Assembly (NCBI RefSeq): GCF_002027555.1
Contig: NZ_MXAP01000111.1
Coordinates: 1-6,484 of the forward strand
From: Moraxella equi
GTDB lineage: Bacteria > Pseudomonadota > Gammaproteobacteria > Pseudomonadales > Moraxellaceae
Length of the DNA: 6,484 nt
Direction of reading: 5' to 3'
A model generated the notes under the pieces. That model saw only the letters and a list, made by a program, of their open reading frames with translations. It was not told the DNA's origin and searched no databases. Positions 5,873-6,484 of the stretch are shown in pieces; the first letter of the stretch is position 1; each line of letters starts with the position of its first letter. The translations under genes were made by a program, and so were the position numbers.

Positions 5873-6430
5873 TCAACCCACCGATACCGCCACATCATAA
5901 TTGGCAAATACATCAGTGAGCTTTTTGATGTCATCATTATCATGGACCAGTAGAAAAAAGGCATTTTCATGCGAGCCAAGCTCCACCAATTTTAGCCCAT
6001 GCCCTGCTAATTGTTCATTAAAATAGTTAAAAAACAGCTCACGCATGGCTTCAGATCGTGCCATCTGTTTTTGTATCATGGCATCAAACATCATGTTAAT
6101 GTCAGTACCATCAAAATCATCATCTTCATCATCGTCATCGCCACATATTTGGGCATAATGCTCCAAAAACTCATCTTCAATGGCAATGCCACGCTGTTTT
6201 ATCAAAGCGAATTTGTCAAAATCCAAATAAGGCTCTTTCCACTCCATGTATTCCATAAATTGCCCATCGGCAGGGGTTTGATAGTTATTATCGCTGTCCC
6301 AACCCAGCACAGGAAACAGCACATCCGCCACCAAATCACATTTGCCATCATAACCAATGCCATCTAGTAACGATATCGGCACACTTGCACACTGCTGTAA
6401 TACTTCTTTGATGTCGGTCAAATCAGACAT
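5873..6430 (-). CDS. Hypothetical acidic protein, 185 residues
   Basis: I do not recognise this protein. It is soluble in appearance, with no signal peptide or membrane helix. Visible features are an aromatic- and acid-rich stretch (GWDSDNNY at 43-50, MEYMEWKEPYLDFDKF at 59-74), a run of acidic residues DDDDEDDDFDGTD at 98-110, then an amphipathic helical region (about 113-140), and a C-terminal part ending in YDVAVSVG. The acidic run could bind metal or simply be a linker. The coding call is firm: GGGAG (6438-6442) stands seven bases before the ATG, a rho-independent terminator follows the stop, and amino-acid use is normal. A Fur-box-like sequence lies in the predicted promoter. It is convergent with tetR, so it is probably independent of the efflux cassette. 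A role as an immunity or stress protein is conceivable but unsupported. Confidence 0.85.
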   Translation of the reverse strand: MSDLTDIKEVLQQCASVPISLLDGIGYDGKCDLVADVLFPVLGWDSDNNYQTPADGQFMEYMEWKEPYLDFDKFALIKQRGIAIEDEFLEHYAQICGDDDDEDDDFDGTDINMMFDAMIQKQMARSEAMRELFFNYFNEQLAGHGLKLVELGSHENAFFLLVHDNDDIKKLTDVFANYDVAVSVG

Positions 6431-6437
6431 AAATTTA

Positions 6438-6442
6438 CTCCC
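6438..6442 (-). promoter_or_regulatory. Strong Shine-Dalgarno site of the hypothetical gene
   Basis: GGGAG on the minus strand is seven bases upstream of the ATG at 6430. It is the strongest ribosome binding site in the window and fixes the start. Confidence 0.75.
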
Positions 6443-6449
6443 AGTTAAT

Positions 6450-6478
6450 ATTTAAAAACGATTCTCATTGTATACCAA
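6450..6478 (-). promoter_or_regulatory. Candidate promoter of the hypothetical gene
   Basis: On the minus strand TTGGTA (6473-6478) and TTAAAT (6450-6455) have a 17-base spacer, each matching the consensus at 4 of 6. The -35 box lies within the terminal 16-bp repeat, and the spacer is occupied by the Fur-box-like sequence. Confidence 0.35.
6454..6472 (-). promoter_or_regulatory. Fur-box-like sequence
   Basis: On the minus strand TACAATGAGAATCGTTTTT matches the 19-base Fur consensus at 13 positions by hand count, including the core AATGA-AATC. It sits between the proposed -35 and -10 boxes, where Fur binding would repress under iron-replete conditions. A match of this quality is suggestive only. 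Confidence 0.4.
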
Positions 6479-6484
6479 CCGAAC
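6469..6484 (-). repeat. Right copy of 16-bp inverted repeat found at both window ends
   Basis: TGTATACCAACCGAAC is the exact reverse complement of 5-20 and forms the last bases of the window. It overlaps the putative -35 region of the acidic hypothetical gene. Confidence 0.7.

Noticed and set aside
6011..6367. Open frame of 118 codons on the plus strand
   Set aside because: It lies entirely antisense within the acidic hypothetical gene, which has a strong ribosome binding site and a terminator; the composition is that of a shadow frame.

Overview
The window reads as an ordinary chromosomal segment of a gamma-proteobacterium of the Moraxellaceae, most likely Moraxella. This rests on gene content, moderate-to-low GC, AT-rich spacers with few strong Shine-Dalgarno sites, and general protein character. 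The genus is an inference; no rRNA or species marker is present. There is no tRNA, rRNA, CRISPR array, transposase or phage gene.

Layout, left to right. (1) Minus strand, 35-1420: a 12-helix major facilitator transporter, probably of the metabolite:H+ symporter type, with its own weak promoter. (2) Minus strand, 1578-3347: a phospholipase D / ClsC-type cardiolipin synthase homologue with two intact HKD motifs and a lipoprotein signal. An extended -10 promoter lies just upstream and shows that the first in-frame start (TTG at 3434) is not the real one. (3) Plus strand, 3584-4333: QueC, the 7-cyano-7-deazaguanine synthase of queuosine biosynthesis, divergent from the phospholipase gene. (4) 4334-4758: a 425-base non-coding stretch. 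It holds a MITE-like element of about 204 bp with 15-bp perfect terminal inverted repeats beginning and ending at a TA, followed directly by a promoter with a palindromic TetR-type operator. (5) Plus strand, 4759-5740: a two-gene cassette of an EmrE/QacE-type small multidrug resistance pump and a TetR-family regulator, probably one transcription unit repressed by its own regulator through the upstream palindrome. (6) Minus strand, 5873-6430: an acidic 185-residue protein I do not recognise, with a good Shine-Dalgarno site, a Fur-box-like sequence in its promoter and a clear rho-independent terminator that sits in the convergent gap after tetR.

The genes do not form one pathway. The only functional coupling visible is SMR pump plus TetR repressor plus operator. 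The most notable non-coding signals are the MITE-like element next to the efflux promoter and a perfect 16-bp inverted repeat at the two extreme ends of the window (5-20 and 6469-6484). That repeat could mean a dispersed repeat, termini of a mobile segment, or a contig cut at a repeat. I see no convincing new multi-gene system here.
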